DNA of 41,222 nucleotides from contig CACFSB010000003.1 in NCBI GenBank assembly GCA_902568855.1, positions 1 through 41,222 on the forward strand, written 5' to 3'. Both the position numbers and the translations under genes were made by a program. Numbering within the stretch: the stretch's first letter is position 1; every line of letters begins with the position of its first letter. Source of the DNA: an uncultured Pelagibacteraceae bacterium. GTDB lineage: Bacteria > Pseudomonadota > Alphaproteobacteria > Pelagibacterales > Pelagibacteraceae. This document shows positions 1-11,097 of this stretch, in pieces. The notes under the pieces were generated by a model, which was not told where the DNA came from, did not search any database, and worked only from the letters and a program-made list of their open reading frames with translations.

Positions 1-2
1 AT

Positions 3-161
3 CAAAGTCTATCTAAGTATCTTGTTCGAGAAGGTTATGCTTTTGCTTACAGGAAATATTCAACAAAATATATTCCAGATGAGAATTATGCCAAAAAAAA
101 TAAAAAGGGTATGTGGGCAATGACTTTTGAATATCCTTGGGACTATAGAAGAAAAAATTAA
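3..161 (+). CDS. Thermonuclease (SNase-like) family protein, C-terminal fragment (5' truncated by window)
   Basis: Open frame from window edge reads QSLSKYLVREGYAFAYRKYSTKYIPDENYAKKNKKGMWAMTFEYPWDYRRKN*, typical of SNase-like C-termini (GxAxAY...A+...GxW). Confidence 0.65.
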   Translation, partial: QSLSKYLVREGYAFAYRKYSTKYIPDENYAKKNKKGMWAMTFEYPWDYRRKN

Positions 162-889
162 TCTTTTTGTAATTTTTTTTCTAATTTTCTTACAAGATAA
201 GAAACAATTAATATCAAGACTAAATATTCTAGAATTAGAAATGTATATATTTCTAATGGTCTATAGGTTGTCACAACCAATTCGTTTGCTTTTCTAGTCA
301 GATCTCCAATACCAATTATCGATACAAGAGAGGACATTTTAAGCACATATACAAATTGATTACCAATAGCTGGTAAAATATTCTTTATTGCTTGAGGTAG
401 AATTACTAATCTTAATTTTCTAAAAAAACTTAATCCTAAAGAACTTCCAGCTTCCCATTGTGATTTTTTTATTGAATTAATTCCTGCTCTAAATATTTCT
501 GCTTGAAAAGCACTTTCGCTAATCGACAGCGCAATGATACCAGAAACGAATGGGCTAAAACTTATACCCGTCATAATTGGAAGACCATAGTAAATCCATA
601 AAATTAAAACCAGTAAAGGAATTGCTCTTACAATCTCAACATAGCCAATATTAAGGTAGGTTAAGAATTTACTTTTAGCCAGTGATGGAATAGCAATTAA
701 AAGACCTAGAATAATTGAAATAATGATTGAGACTATACTAATATAAATAGTAGTTGTTATACCACTTAATAAAAACTTCAGATTAGTTAATCCCTCAATA
801 TTGTTTGGTGACAAGATTAACCAGTTTAATTCACTTTTACCACATGACGTTAATGGAAAAATTAGAATTAGTAATAAAAGATTTTTCAC
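158..889 (-). CDS. Polar amino acid-type ABC transporter permease (HisM/GlnP family) with lipoprotein-like N-terminus
   Basis: Multi-TM protein with the EAA-loop region (FRAGINSIKKSQWEAGSSLGLSFFRKLRLVILPQA). Confidence 0.88.
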   Translation of the reverse strand: MKNLLLLILIFPLTSCGKSELNWLILSPNNIEGLTNLKFLLSGITTTIYISIVSIIISIILGLLIAIPSLAKSKFLTYLNIGYVEIVRAIPLLVLILWIYYGLPIMTGISFSPFVSGIIALSISESAFQAEIFRAGINSIKKSQWEAGSSLGLSFFRKLRLVILPQAIKNILPAIGNQFVYVLKMSSLVSIIGIGDLTRKANELVVTTYRPLEIYTFLILEYLVLILIVSYLVRKLEKKLQKD

Positions 890-929
890 TCTTTAAGTTA
901 TAAAGAATAAAAAATTAATTACTAATTTT

Positions 930-1697
930 TTATAAGCTCTTTAGATTATATTTAGCTAATAACTTGGCGAAGAAGCCTGATGATTTTTTGTCTTTAATCC
1001 ATTTATTAACATAATCATTCCACTTAGTATCACCCTTTGGTACCATCATTGCTAAAAATGCTGGATTTTTTCCACCATCTGGAACGATTGCTAACTGAGG
1101 ATATTTAATGACCAATTTATTTGCCTCTGTTGAACTTGTAATATTACCATCAGCTCTACCTGCCAAGACTTCTTGGAAGTCTCTTGCTGGTGCTTCAATT
1201 GAGTTTAATTTTGATTTTGGGAAAAATTCTTTTGCCTTTTCCTCTTGAGAAGTACCAAGAGTAGTTGCGATTGTTACATTTGAATTATTAAGCGAGTCCC
1301 AAGTTGGAAATTTTTTTAAGTTCTTTTTGAGAACTAGTGGCACTGTAGCATATTTGTAATAGGTATCGGTAAAACCAGCTACTTCAGCTCTCTTTGGCGT
1401 TTTTGTAACACTAGTTGAGATATCATATCTTGCAGATGTTATTCCTGAAACAATAGTTTTCCATTCTGCAGGTACAAACTCAATTTTTACACCCATATCT
1501 TTAGCTAATTGATTCATTACATCGATATCGAAACCTTTATATTTGTTGGTTGCAGGATCTTTGACTGTCATAGGATCCCAATCTCCAGTGGTACCAACTT
1601 TAAGTACTCCAGAAGACAAAATTTTATCTAGATTAGATTCTGCGTTTAGTGAGAAGGGTAAAAGAGCAAATAATGCTACTAAAAATAATTTTTTCAT
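930..1697 (-). CDS. ABC transporter substrate-binding protein, family 3 (cyclohexadienyl dehydratase/amino acid-like)
   Basis: Signal peptide then [45 protein letters not shown], characteristic SBP_bac_3. Confidence 0.88.
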   Translation of the reverse strand: MKKLFLVALFALLPFSLNAESNLDKILSSGVLKVGTTGDWDPMTVKDPATNKYKGFDIDVMNQLAKDMGVKIEFVPAEWKTIVSGITSARYDISTSVTKTPKRAEVAGFTDTYYKYATVPLVLKKNLKKFPTWDSLNNSNVTIATTLGTSQEEKAKEFFPKSKLNSIEAPARDFQEVLAGRADGNITSSTEANKLVIKYPQLAIVPDGGKNPAFLAMMVPKGDTKWNDYVNKWIKDKKSSGFFAKLLAKYNLKSL

Positions 1698-1732
1698 ATT
1701 TTTTATTTAACTTATTTAAGATCTAAATGTGA

Positions 1733-2296
1733 CTATAATCTTGACGCACTATCATTCATCCATGCGAATAAATGCTCAGAAAATGAGCGTCTTACAAACA
1801 AATTCACTTCATTTTTATTTTGATTATGAATGATTACATCTATTTTTGTGAGAATTGTTTGGGTCACTGAGCCAATTTTACCTTTAAAATCATTAAAATT
1901 AAAAGGAGAGCCTGTTTGAAACAAATCATATATCTTATCCCCTTTGAGATTAATCCTCACGAATTGATCTGTGACATCCACCACAGCTCCTAAATTTAAT
2001 TTAGATATGTTTTTATTCAAAAGTGTTTCAGTTTCATAAGAATTTGTATTTTCTTTAACAACGCCATTTGAAAAAATCATCCATTCATCAGGACTCAACC
2101 ATAGAGCAGTCAATTTTTCACTTTGAGTGGAAGTATTTGCTTTTGTAGGCAAAACCATATTTAAAGATTTACCAACAGCTGATAAAAATTCTCTTTTTTT
2201 ACCTCTTACTATCAATTTCATAACAGGTTTAACCTCGTTCATTTGTAGACCTTGATATGATTTTTCCTCTTTAATTGTATGATTATAATTTAGCAT
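1733..2296 (-). CDS. soxG: Sarcosine oxidase gamma subunit
   Basis: Position downstream of soxA with overlap; GcvT-like pattern (LSPDEWMIFS...VVDVTDQFVRINLKG). Confidence 0.85.
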   Translation of the reverse strand: MLNYNHTIKEEKSYQGLQMNEVKPVMKLIVRGKKREFLSAVGKSLNMVLPTKANTSTQSEKLTALWLSPDEWMIFSNGVVKENTNSYETETLLNKNISKLNLGAVVDVTDQFVRINLKGDKIYDLFQTGSPFNFNDFKGKIGSVTQTILTKIDVIIHNQNKNEVNLFVRRSFSEHLFAWMNDSASRL

Positions 2297-5294
2297 TTAA
2301 TCTTTCACCTTCTTTATCTAAAAAAACTGGATCAGCTACAGTTACATTAATATTCTTATTTTCCATTGGTATGATCAATTTTTGCCCCAACATATTTTTT
2401 CCACCTTTTACAACTCCTAATGCGATCGACTTTTTTAAATTTGGGCTGTAATAACTTGAGGTTACATGGCCAAGCATTTCAATAGGTGATTTTTTTATAT
2501 CAGCAACTATCTGTGCGCCTTCTTCTAAAACTTCCTCAGGATTTTCTGTCAATAAACCAACTAATTGTTTTCTATCTTCTCTTATAGTATCAGATCTATA
2601 TAATGATCTTTTTCCAATAAAATCATATTTCTTTTTGCTTACTATCCAATCCATCTGTAAATCAATTGGTGTTAGTGTTGCATCAGTGTCTTGACCAACT
2701 ATTATAAAACCTTTTTCTGCTCTTAATAAGTGCATCGTTTCAGTTCCATAGGGCGTAATATTAAAATCTTTACCTGCTTCCATACATTTTTCCCAAACAG
2801 ATTTACCAAAGTTTGCTTGGATATTAATTTCATAACTATGTTCCCCAGTAAAACTAATTCTCATTATTCGACATTTAATGTTGTCTATTTTTGAATTTTT
2901 GAATGACATATGTGGAAACTTTTCATCAGAAAGATCTAAATCAGGAATAACTTTTGAAACAATTTTTTTACTATTAGGTCCACAAACACTTATTGTGGCA
3001 AAATGATCAGTTACAGAAGATAAATAAACATCTAATTCAGGCCATTCTGTCTGAAGATAATCTTCAAGTTTTCCTAACACGTTAGCTGCACCACCAGTAG
3101 TAGTGGTCATGATATAATGATTTTCACCCAATCTAGTTGTAACGCCATCATCATAAACCATTCCATCTTCATTTAACATTAAACCATAACGACATTTACC
3201 TATAGCTAGTTTTGACCAAGCGTTAGTATAAACACGATTTAAAAATTCTGAGGCATCAGTACCTTGAATATCAATCTTTCCTAATGTTGATGCGTCTAGA
3301 ATACCCGCTGAGTCTCTGGCAGCTTTACTCTCTCTTTGTACTGCTTGATGCATATTTTCATTATCCTTTGGATAGTACCAAGCTCTTTTCCATTGACCAA
3401 CGTTTTCAAATTCAGCGTTGTTGGCAACATGCCAATCATGTATTGGAGTACGTCTAAATATATCAAAAAATTCTCCTACATTTCTTCCAACAATAGTTCC
3501 AAAAGTAAGAGGTGTATAAGGAGGTCTAAAAGTTGTAGTTCCGTGTTCACCCATTTTAGTTCCCGCTGTTTCTGAGATAATTCCCAAAGCATGCATATTA
3601 CCGAGTTTACCTTGATCAGTTCCCATACCTGTAGTGGTGTATCTTTTTACATGTTCTATAGATCTAAAACCTTCTCTTAGAGCTAATTTAATATCTTTTG
3701 CAGTTGCATCGTTTTGATAATCAACAAAAGATTTAGTTTTCCCTATGGATTTATCAGATGGTAATAACCAAATATTTCTCTTTGATTGATTTAAACCAGA
3801 GATTGTTTCAACAGTTTTGTATTCAGAATTGTCAATATCAAGAAACTTTTTAATAGAAGACAAGGTATTCTTTATTATCTCCTCTAAACCAAAGTCTCCA
3901 TTACAAGATCCAATACTTATTTGATCTGAGGGATAAACATTAGGTATAAATACTTGATCTTCTTCTCTAAATTTTAATTTACCTCCTGATTGTGTAAACA
4001 AGTGTACTGCTGGGGTCCAACCACCAGATACACCTAAACAATCACAATTCAACTTTGTTTTGTCACCAATGACTGTTTGACCATCTTTTGAGAGTTTCAT
4101 GATGGATATTTTATTAATTCTTCTATATCCGTAAGTATCAACGACAGTATAACCTTTATAAATTTTAATATTATTTTTCTCAACTTCGTATGAAATTTTA
4201 GAGTCAATTTGTTCTCTATTATCAATTATTGCATTAATTTTAATTCCTCTTTGAATTAAACTCATAGCTGTTTCATATGCCGTATCGTTATTGGTAAAAA
4301 GAATAATATTTTCACCACATGCCACACCATACAAATCAATATATCTTTTAATTGCTGAAGATAACATTATCCCTGGACGATCATTATTATCAAATATTAA
4401 AGGTCTTTCTATAGAGCCAGTTGCTGTGATTACTTTTTTAGCTCTAATTTTTAATAATCTTTGTCTTACTTTATTTTCTCTTTGATTAATCGGTAAATGA
4501 TCAGTGAGATTTTCACGAGCCAATAAAAAGTTGTATCCATGGAATGCTGCAACGCTAGTTCTTGTTTTTATTTCTAAATTTTCTAATTTAGATATTTCGT
4601 TGATTTCTTTTTCTAACCATGAACTTGTTATTTGATTATTAATTTTTGAAAATTCTGATTTATCATAAATAGAAGATCCCCCCAAATAAGATTTTTCATC
4701 AACTAAAAGAGTCTTAAAACCATTTTTAGCTGCCATTTTAGCTGCCATTATTCCTGATATACCTGCTCCGATAACCGAAACATCACAATGAATATATTTA
4801 TGTTCATATATGTCTGGATCAGCTACTTTAGGTGATTTACCTAAACCCGCAGATTTTCTAATAAAGTATTCATACTTTTCCCAGAAACTTGCAGGCCACA
4901 TAAAAGTTTTATAATAAAAACCTGCAGGTAAGATAGGGGATAATAGATTATTAATTCCACCAATATCAAAATTAACGCTAGGCCAACAATTTTGACTAGA
5001 TGCAACTAAACCTTCATAGATTTCGACCTCTGTAGCTCTAACATTTGGTTCAGTTCTTGAGGAATTATCATGCAATTGAATAATTGCATTAGGTTCTTCA
5101 GAACCTGATGTCATAATTCCTCGAGGTCTATGATATTTGAAACTTCGTCCAACAAGATGAATTCCATTAGCCAACAAAGCTGATGCTAGAGTATCACCTT
5201 TAAAACCAAAATATGTTTTGTTATTAAATTTAAAAGAAACTCGATAAGTCTCATCGATAAATTTACTTGTTTTAAATCTTAAATTATTAGACAT
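2283..5294 (-). CDS. soxA: Sarcosine oxidase alpha subunit
   Basis: 1003 aa; 2Fe-2S-like N-terminal domain (GDTLASALLANG..VGRSFKYHRPRGI), FAD-binding VIGAGISGIMAA, C-terminal GcvT-like domain. Confidence 0.95.
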   Translation of the reverse strand: MSNNLRFKTSKFIDETYRVSFKFNNKTYFGFKGDTLASALLANGIHLVGRSFKYHRPRGIMTSGSEEPNAIIQLHDNSSRTEPNVRATEVEIYEGLVASSQNCWPSVNFDIGGINNLLSPILPAGFYYKTFMWPASFWEKYEYFIRKSAGLGKSPKVADPDIYEHKYIHCDVSVIGAGISGIMAAKMAAKNGFKTLLVDEKSYLGGSSIYDKSEFSKINNQITSSWLEKEINEISKLENLEIKTRTSVAAFHGYNFLLARENLTDHLPINQRENKVRQRLLKIRAKKVITATGSIERPLIFDNNDRPGIMLSSAIKRYIDLYGVACGENIILFTNNDTAYETAMSLIQRGIKINAIIDNREQIDSKISYEVEKNNIKIYKGYTVVDTYGYRRINKISIMKLSKDGQTVIGDKTKLNCDCLGVSGGWTPAVHLFTQSGGKLKFREEDQVFIPNVYPSDQISIGSCNGDFGLEEIIKNTLSSIKKFLDIDNSEYKTVETISGLNQSKRNIWLLPSDKSIGKTKSFVDYQNDATAKDIKLALREGFRSIEHVKRYTTTGMGTDQGKLGNMHALGIISETAGTKMGEHGTTTFRPPYTPLTFGTIVGRNVGEFFDIFRRTPIHDWHVANNAEFENVGQWKRAWYYPKDNENMHQAVQRESKAARDSAGILDASTLGKIDIQGTDASEFLNRVYTNAWSKLAIGKCRYGLMLNEDGMVYDDGVTTRLGENHYIMTTTTGGAANVLGKLEDYLQTEWPELDVYLSSVTDHFATISVCGPNSKKIVSKVIPDLDLSDEKFPHMSFKNSKIDNIKCRIMRISFTGEHSYEINIQANFGKSVWEKCMEAGKDFNITPYGTETMHLLRAEKGFIIVGQDTDATLTPIDLQMDWIVSKKKYDFIGKRSLYRSDTIREDRKQLVGLLTENPEEVLEEGAQIVADIKKSPIEMLGHVTSSYYSPNLKKSIALGVVKGGKNMLGQKLIIPMENKNINVTVADPVFLDKEGERLNAKL

Positions 5295-5295
5295 T

Positions 5296-5571
5296 CTATT
5301 TTACTGGTGGCTTTTCACCCATTTTGTAAACAGCTTTTATTTGGTCGTTTGATGTATCTCTAACCATATTGAACCATTTTCTACAACCATGAACATGGTT
5401 CCATCTTTCAAATTGAACTCCTTTTATGTTTTTTCTCATGAACAAATATTCTGCCCATTCATCATCACTTAGTTCTGTAGGTTGTTTTGGCCTTACAATA
5501 TGTGCTTCTCCACCAGCTTTAAATTCGCTTTGTTCTCTCTCTCCGCAAAAAGGACAATTAATTAAAAACAT
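5296..5571 (-). CDS. soxD: Sarcosine oxidase delta subunit
   Basis: Short protein starting with CPFCGERE, ending in W.H..GCRKWFN..RDT, canonical SoxD. Confidence 0.95.
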   Translation of the reverse strand: MFLINCPFCGEREQSEFKAGGEAHIVRPKQPTELSDDEWAEYLFMRKNIKGVQFERWNHVHGCRKWFNMVRDTSNDQIKAVYKMGEKPPVK

Positions 5572-6824
5572 TAGTGTGCAACAGCGGCTGCACCATGTTC
5601 ATCAACTAGATCACCACTTACAAATCTATTTATATTAAACGCAGCATTTAATTTATGAGGTTCGTCATTTGCAATGGTGTGAGCAAATAAATCCCCTGAG
5701 CCAGGTGTAGCTTTAAAACCTCCAGTTCCCCAACCACAATTAAAGTATAAACCCTTAATTGAAGTTTTACTTATGATTGGACTTGCATCAGGACATATAT
5801 CAACTATTCCACCCCACTGACGAAGCATTCTCATTCTACTAAATATTGGATATAGTTCTAAAATTGCATTTAAAGTTCCTTCCACAATATCATGACTTCC
5901 TTTTTGAGAGTAAGATACATAATCATCAGTTCCTGCCCCAATAACTAATTCTCCCTTATCAGATTGGCTGACATATGCATGAACAGCGTTAGACATTACA
6001 ACCGTATCTATTATTGGTTTTACTGGTTCTGACACTAAAGCTTGAAGTGGTTTACTTTCCAAAGGTAATTTCAATCCAGCCATATTCGCTATTACACTGG
6101 AGTGACCAGCTGCTACTACTCCAATTTTTTTTGTTTTGATAAATCCTTTAGTCGTTTCAATTCCTTCAACTGTATCACCATTTCTTTTTATACCTTTTAC
6201 TTCACAATTTTGAATTATATCAACACCCATTTCATCAGCACCTCTTGCGTATCCCCAAGCAACAGCATCATGCCTAGCTGTACCGGCTCTTCTTTGAAGA
6301 GTTCCACCTAAAACTGGATAACGAATATCTTGCGAGGTATTTATGATTGGACAAAATTTTTTAACTTCTTCAGTATTTAAATAAACTGCATCAATACCAT
6401 TCAATCTATTAGCGTGAGTTCTTCTTTTTAAATCTCTAACATCTTGCAAATTATGTGCAAGATTCATAACTCCTCTTTGACTAAACATAACATTATAATT
6501 CAATTCTTGAGATAAACCTTCCCAAATTTTAAGAGCATGGTCATATAAACCCGCACTTGCATCCCATAAATAATTAGATCTTATTATTGTAGTATTTCGA
6601 CCAGTATTTCCTCCTCCTATCCAACCTTTTTCCACAACAGCAATATTCTTCATGTTATGTTTTTTTGCTAGATAATAGGCAGTTGCAAGACCATGTCCTC
6701 CACCACCAACAATTACTGCATCATATTCTTTTTTAGGCTCAGGATCTTTCCAAGCTTTCTCCCAATTTTCATGATAAGAAAAAGCGTTTTTAATAAGTGA
6801 AAATATTGAATACTTATTTTTCAT
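5571..6824 (-). CDS. soxB: Sarcosine oxidase beta subunit
   Basis: FAD-dependent oxidoreductase ([22 protein letters not shown]), [18 protein letters not shown]; first gene of soxBDAG. Confidence 0.95.
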   Translation of the reverse strand: MKNKYSIFSLIKNAFSYHENWEKAWKDPEPKKEYDAVIVGGGGHGLATAYYLAKKHNMKNIAVVEKGWIGGGNTGRNTTIIRSNYLWDASAGLYDHALKIWEGLSQELNYNVMFSQRGVMNLAHNLQDVRDLKRRTHANRLNGIDAVYLNTEEVKKFCPIINTSQDIRYPVLGGTLQRRAGTARHDAVAWGYARGADEMGVDIIQNCEVKGIKRNGDTVEGIETTKGFIKTKKIGVVAAGHSSVIANMAGLKLPLESKPLQALVSEPVKPIIDTVVMSNAVHAYVSQSDKGELVIGAGTDDYVSYSQKGSHDIVEGTLNAILELYPIFSRMRMLRQWGGIVDICPDASPIISKTSIKGLYFNCGWGTGGFKATPGSGDLFAHTIANDEPHKLNAAFNINRFVSGDLVDEHGAAAVAH

Positions 6825-6864
6825 AATTATTGAATAATTACTTTATAAATATTGATTATTCAAT
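6825..6864. promoter_or_regulatory. Candidate operator/promoter of the sox operon: nested inverted repeats around a -10-like element
   Basis: AATTATT-G-AATAATT palindrome at 6825-6839; ATTGAATAAT (6829-6838) is a perfect inverted copy of ATTATTCAAT (6855-6864); TATAAA on minus strand lies between the arms. Confidence 0.45.
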
Positions 6865-6888
6865 ACAATCAGAAGTGACAAATTTATT

Positions 6889-6980
6889 GGAAGAGTGGGT
6901 GAGAGGCTGAAACCAGTCGTTTGCTAAATGACCGTGCGAGGAAACTTGTACCGAGGGTTCGAATCCCTCCTCTTCCGCCA
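6889..6980 (+). tRNA. tRNA-Ser (anticodon GCU), CCA encoded
   Basis: GGAAGAG/CTCTTCC acceptor stem, anticodon loop TTGCTAA, long variable arm, GGTTCGAATCC T-arm, G discriminator + CCA. Confidence 0.95.
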
Positions 6981-6983
6981 TTT

Positions 6984-9203
6984 TTAGTATAAAGGATCAT
7001 CCTTAAAGAAATTTATCATTGTAACTGGCTTTTGAGCTAAAATATAACGATAGACGTTGTAGTTCTCCAGTACTCTTTGCACATAATTTCTTGTTTCTTT
7101 AAATTTGATTAATTCAATCCAGTTTACATAATCAATTTGGTTCTTTTGTGGATTTTTATTTATTTTTTTCCAATATCTGACTCTTTTAGGTCCGGCATTA
7201 TAGGCCGCTATTGCAAAGGGATAAGCACCATCATATTCTAAAATTAGTCCAGCTATATAGTGAGAACCTAAATTGATATTATATTCTGCATCTCTTGTTA
7301 ATCTAGATTTTGAATAAGGAAGTTTTGCTTGTTTAGCTACTACTTTTGCCGTGTAAGGCATGAGCTGCATTAATCCTTTTGCTCCTGCGTGACTGTTAGC
7401 ACTTAAATCAAATTCACTTTCTTGTCTTATTATTGACAGTATAAATGCAGTATCAGGAATTTTTCTTCCATTTATATAATTTGGAGTACTTATAATTGGA
7501 TAATTATATTTGTTATGAAATCTTTTTTCATATGATGCAATTTTTGCTATTTGAATAGCAAAATCAAATCTATCAATGCTTGTTGCTAATTCTGCTGCTA
7601 AAACTTCACTACCATTATTTATATCATCATTAGCCAAATGTCTTAAAATATGTTTTGTATATTTATCTTCGTTCAGCTCATCAAGAAGATAAACTGTTTT
7701 GACTAATTCTTTTTTAAAAAAGTAGTCTCTATATTCTTTTGAAACTTCAATATCTCTAGATAGTTCAAAAGGCTGATTGGGATTTAACTCCATAAATGCT
7801 AACTGACCATAATATGTAGTTAGAAAATTAGATGCTTTACCAAACCATTCATTAGCTAATTCATTTTTACCAAGTTTCTGATAAGTTTTAGCTAACCAAT
7901 AGGCTCCTCTCGAAGTACTTATCGGGTAACCAACATTATTATAAAAATTTTCAAAATGATCCTTAGCTAACAAAGGATCATCTAAGAAACTTAATGCTAT
8001 CCATCCACTCATCCATTCTGCAGCTGCATACTCGGGTCCATCAGTCAAAGCATGATTACTTGCAATTTTATAAGCTAAAGCATATTTCTTTTTATAAATT
8101 AATGATCTTGAAATGATTTCTCTTTCAAACCACCACTTATCTGGTCTGACTAAATAATCTTTGGTATTTTTAATTTTTACTAAAATTTCAACAGAACTAT
8201 CAACCCTTCCTCTTTTTCTTCTCCATTTTAATCTGTCGTAATTTAAACCCGCATCGTTTTTAAATTTTGCTGGAACTTTAGAAATAGCATTATCTACACC
8301 ATACGATTTACTCATTAACAATTGACGTGCTGTATAAAGCAACTCATAATCTTTAGGTAAATATCTTAATAATCTTTTTAAATCCCAGTATTTATTATTC
8401 CAAGCCAAGTAATCTGCTCTTTTAATATAATCATCCGCATTGAGATATTTTTTGAATTTTTTTCTATAGAATCTTAATTCAGATTTGCTTAATTCGGCAG
8501 TAATCCATCCTTCTTTAATATATGAAATACCTTTTTGTGTATTACCATTGAGAATTATACTTTCTCCAAGTATCATTTTTCCAAAACCACTTAAAGGTTC
8601 ATCAACACCGAACCAATCGATAATTTTTTTGGGTGAAATAGTATCTGTAGAAAGTTTATGCTCTGCTAAATATTTTACTCTTCCCAATCGTGGATAATCC
8701 TCATTTTTGTCTATAAAAGTTTTATAATCGTAATATGATGCTTTATTTCCTTTAGTTAGTAGATGTCTCCATTGTATGAAATTATAGACTGATTTATCTC
8801 TTGCTTTTTTTGCTGTTTTCAATGCGGCAGGCCATTTTGCTTGTTTCATTTCTGAAATAGCCTTTTTCGCAATTTCGAAATCTTTCTTGTTATAATATTT
8901 GGATTTTTTCGCTGTATCAGTTTTTTTGGTTCCAGCTATTAAAGGTTTCTTTTTTGGTAGAATAATACCTAAGTCTTTTTCAGCTTTTAACTTTATTTCA
9001 CCTTCAGGCTTTTTTTTAATTTCCTCTACTATTTTTTTGGGAATTGGTTTTGGCAGAGGCTTCATTACATCAATTAATAACTTCTGGTCCTTTTCTGCTT
9101 TAGTTTGGATCGGTTTCTTTAAAGGTATTATTTCAGTAGAAAACAAAATAGTAATAGTAGAGAAGAAAAATAAATTGATAAAAAATATGAATTTTTTTAG
9201 CAT
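6984..9203 (-). CDS. slt: Soluble lytic murein transglycosylase
   Basis: C-terminal SLT domain (ILSIIRQESEFDLSANSHAGAKGLMQLMPYTA...AIAAYNAGP). Confidence 0.93.
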   Translation of the reverse strand: MLKKFIFFINLFFFSTITILFSTEIIPLKKPIQTKAEKDQKLLIDVMKPLPKPIPKKIVEEIKKKPEGEIKLKAEKDLGIILPKKKPLIAGTKKTDTAKKSKYYNKKDFEIAKKAISEMKQAKWPAALKTAKKARDKSVYNFIQWRHLLTKGNKASYYDYKTFIDKNEDYPRLGRVKYLAEHKLSTDTISPKKIIDWFGVDEPLSGFGKMILGESIILNGNTQKGISYIKEGWITAELSKSELRFYRKKFKKYLNADDYIKRADYLAWNNKYWDLKRLLRYLPKDYELLYTARQLLMSKSYGVDNAISKVPAKFKNDAGLNYDRLKWRRKRGRVDSSVEILVKIKNTKDYLVRPDKWWFEREIISRSLIYKKKYALAYKIASNHALTDGPEYAAAEWMSGWIALSFLDDPLLAKDHFENFYNNVGYPISTSRGAYWLAKTYQKLGKNELANEWFGKASNFLTTYYGQLAFMELNPNQPFELSRDIEVSKEYRDYFFKKELVKTVYLLDELNEDKYTKHILRHLANDDINNGSEVLAAELATSIDRFDFAIQIAKIASYEKRFHNKYNYPIISTPNYINGRKIPDTAFILSIIRQESEFDLSANSHAGAKGLMQLMPYTAKVVAKQAKLPYSKSRLTRDAEYNINLGSHYIAGLILEYDGAYPFAIAAYNAGPKRVRYWKKINKNPQKNQIDYVNWIELIKFKETRNYVQRVLENYNVYRYILAQKPVTMINFFKDDPLY

Positions 9204-9246
9204 AATCTTTTAGTATATGAATCCACAAACTATGTTATAAGTATTT

Positions 9247-10128
9247 ATGTTCAAAGGATCAAATGTTGCTTTAGTCACCCCGTTTAAAAATGATAAACTT
9301 GATGATGAAACTTACATTAAGTTAATCCATTTTCATATTGAAAATGGGACAAATGGTTTGGTTCCAGCTGGAACAACTGGTGAGTCTCCAACTTTAAGCC
9401 ATAATGAGCATGAAAGGGTAATTGATTTATGTGTCAAAGAGAGTAATGGAAAATTACCTGTATTTGCTGGTACTGGGTCAAACTCTACTGAGGAGGCTAT
9501 TTCATTGACTACTCATGCTGAAAAAATGGGAGCAGATGGAGCTTTAATTGTAACTCCTTATTATAATAAGCCTACCCAAGAGGGACTTTATCAACATTAT
9601 AAAGCAATAAATGATAAATGTGGAATTCCAATTCTTATTTATAACATTCCTGGAAGATCAGTGATTGATATGTCAGTTGAAACGATGGCAAGATTATTTG
9701 AATTAAAAAATATTATTGGTGTTAAGGATGCAACAGGAGATTTAACAAGAGTAGATAAAACATTAAAAAAATTAGGTAAAGATTTTATACAATTAACAGG
9801 AAATGATGATAACGCTTTAGAGTTTAATAGAAAAGGTGGAGTAGGTGCTATAAGTGTAACAGCTAACATTGCCCCAAAACTTTGCTCTGATTTCCAAAGA
9901 TTTTCAAAGTCTAACAATGATAATGAAATTAAAGAGTCTGAGAGATTAAATGAAATATTGCAGCCTGTTCACCATGCTATGTTTGTTGAAAGCAATCCTA
10001 GCCCAGTAAAGTACGCTGCAAAATTATTAAATTTATGCGATGACGAAGTAAGATTACCATTAGTAAAAGTAACAGATACTACCAAAGAAATTGTTAAAAA
10101 GGCTCTTCATACAGCTAAATTAATTTAA
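9247..10128 (+). CDS. dapA: 4-hydroxy-tetrahydrodipicolinate synthase
   Basis: [43 protein letters not shown] motifs. Confidence 0.97.
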   Translation: MFKGSNVALVTPFKNDKLDDETYIKLIHFHIENGTNGLVPAGTTGESPTLSHNEHERVIDLCVKESNGKLPVFAGTGSNSTEEAISLTTHAEKMGADGALIVTPYYNKPTQEGLYQHYKAINDKCGIPILIYNIPGRSVIDMSVETMARLFELKNIIGVKDATGDLTRVDKTLKKLGKDFIQLTGNDDNALEFNRKGGVGAISVTANIAPKLCSDFQRFSKSNNDNEIKESERLNEILQPVHHAMFVESNPSPVKYAAKLLNLCDDEVRLPLVKVTDTTKEIVKKALHTAKLI

Positions 10129-10598
10129 TGAACAAAAAAACCAATTCTGGTTTAAAAATAATATGTTTGAATAGAAAGGCTAATTATAATTATTTTTTTG
10201 AAGATTTATTAGAAGCTGGAATTGTTCTCAAAGGCTCTGAGATTAAATCAATTAGAGAAGGAAAAGTTAATATTGCTGACTCATATGCTGTTGAAAAAGA
10301 TGGTGAGTTGATTTTAATTAATTCTCATATAGCATCTTATAAACAAGCCAGTTATTCTAACCACAATCCAACAGATGAAAGAAAGTTACTTTTAAATAAA
10401 CGGGAAATAAATAAATTAATAGGAAAAATGCAAAGAGACGGTCTTACCATTGTTCCCACTAAAATGTATTTTAAAAAAGGAAAAGCAAAAATTGAACTTG
10501 CGGTAGCAAAAGGGAAAAAACTGCATGACAAAAGAGCAAGTAAAAAAGATAGGGATTGGAATCGTGACAAATCAAGATATTTTAGAAAATCAAGCTAA
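10128..10598 (+). CDS. smpB: SsrA-binding protein
   Basis: [21 protein letters not shown]...[18 protein letters not shown]. Confidence 0.96.
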   Translation: MNKKTNSGLKIICLNRKANYNYFFEDLLEAGIVLKGSEIKSIREGKVNIADSYAVEKDGELILINSHIASYKQASYSNHNPTDERKLLLNKREINKLIGKMQRDGLTIVPTKMYFKKGKAKIELAVAKGKKLHDKRASKKDRDWNRDKSRYFRKSS

Positions 10599-11076
10599 TC
10601 GTATTTATTTAGGTATTGGCTCAAATTTAGGAAACAGAAGATATAAAATCGAACAAGCTAAGTATGAATTATCGTTAAGAAATATTAGACTTGTCAAATC
10701 ATCAAATTTTTATGAGAGTTTATCATGGCCAGATGAAAGTAAACCTAAATACTTAAATATTGTCTTAGAAGTTATTTCTGATCTAAAACCTTTAGAGTTA
10801 CTTAAAGTATCTAAAGACATTGAAATCAGCCTCGGTCGTAAAAAAAGGTATAAAAATGCCCCTAGAGAATGTGATATAGACATAATTGATTATAAAAGTA
10901 AAAAAATTAGTCAAAAAATCAATTTACCTCATCCAAGAATGCACAATAGAAATTTTGTCCTTTTTCCATTATTTGAATTAAATAAAAATTGGAAACACCC
11001 AATTTCCAAAGATCACATTAAAAAACTCATAATATCATTACCAAATAGAGACATAAGATCTATTAAACAAATCTAA
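10564..11076 (+). CDS. folK: 2-amino-4-hydroxy-6-hydroxymethyldihydropteridine pyrophosphokinase
   Basis: [11 protein letters not shown]...[11 protein letters not shown]...[16 protein letters not shown]; start uncertain (ORF track 10525; GTG at 10564). Confidence 0.9.
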   Translation: MTNQDILENQANRIYLGIGSNLGNRRYKIEQAKYELSLRNIRLVKSSNFYESLSWPDESKPKYLNIVLEVISDLKPLELLKVSKDIEISLGRKKRYKNAPRECDIDIIDYKSKKISQKINLPHPRMHNRNFVLFPLFELNKNWKHPISKDHIKKLIISLPNRDIRSIKQI

Positions 11077-11097
11077 ATTAATGATATAATAAGGTGT

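Noticed and set aside
3336-6311. Short plus-strand ORFs over soxA/soxD/soxB (3336, 4291, 5426, 6102)
   Set aside because: All antisense to confidently assigned sarcosine oxidase genes, with no conserved motif.
8899-9213. 104-aa plus-strand ORF opposite the slt N-terminus
   Set aside because: Antisense to lysine/proline-rich slt coding; hydrophobic low-complexity shadow ORF.
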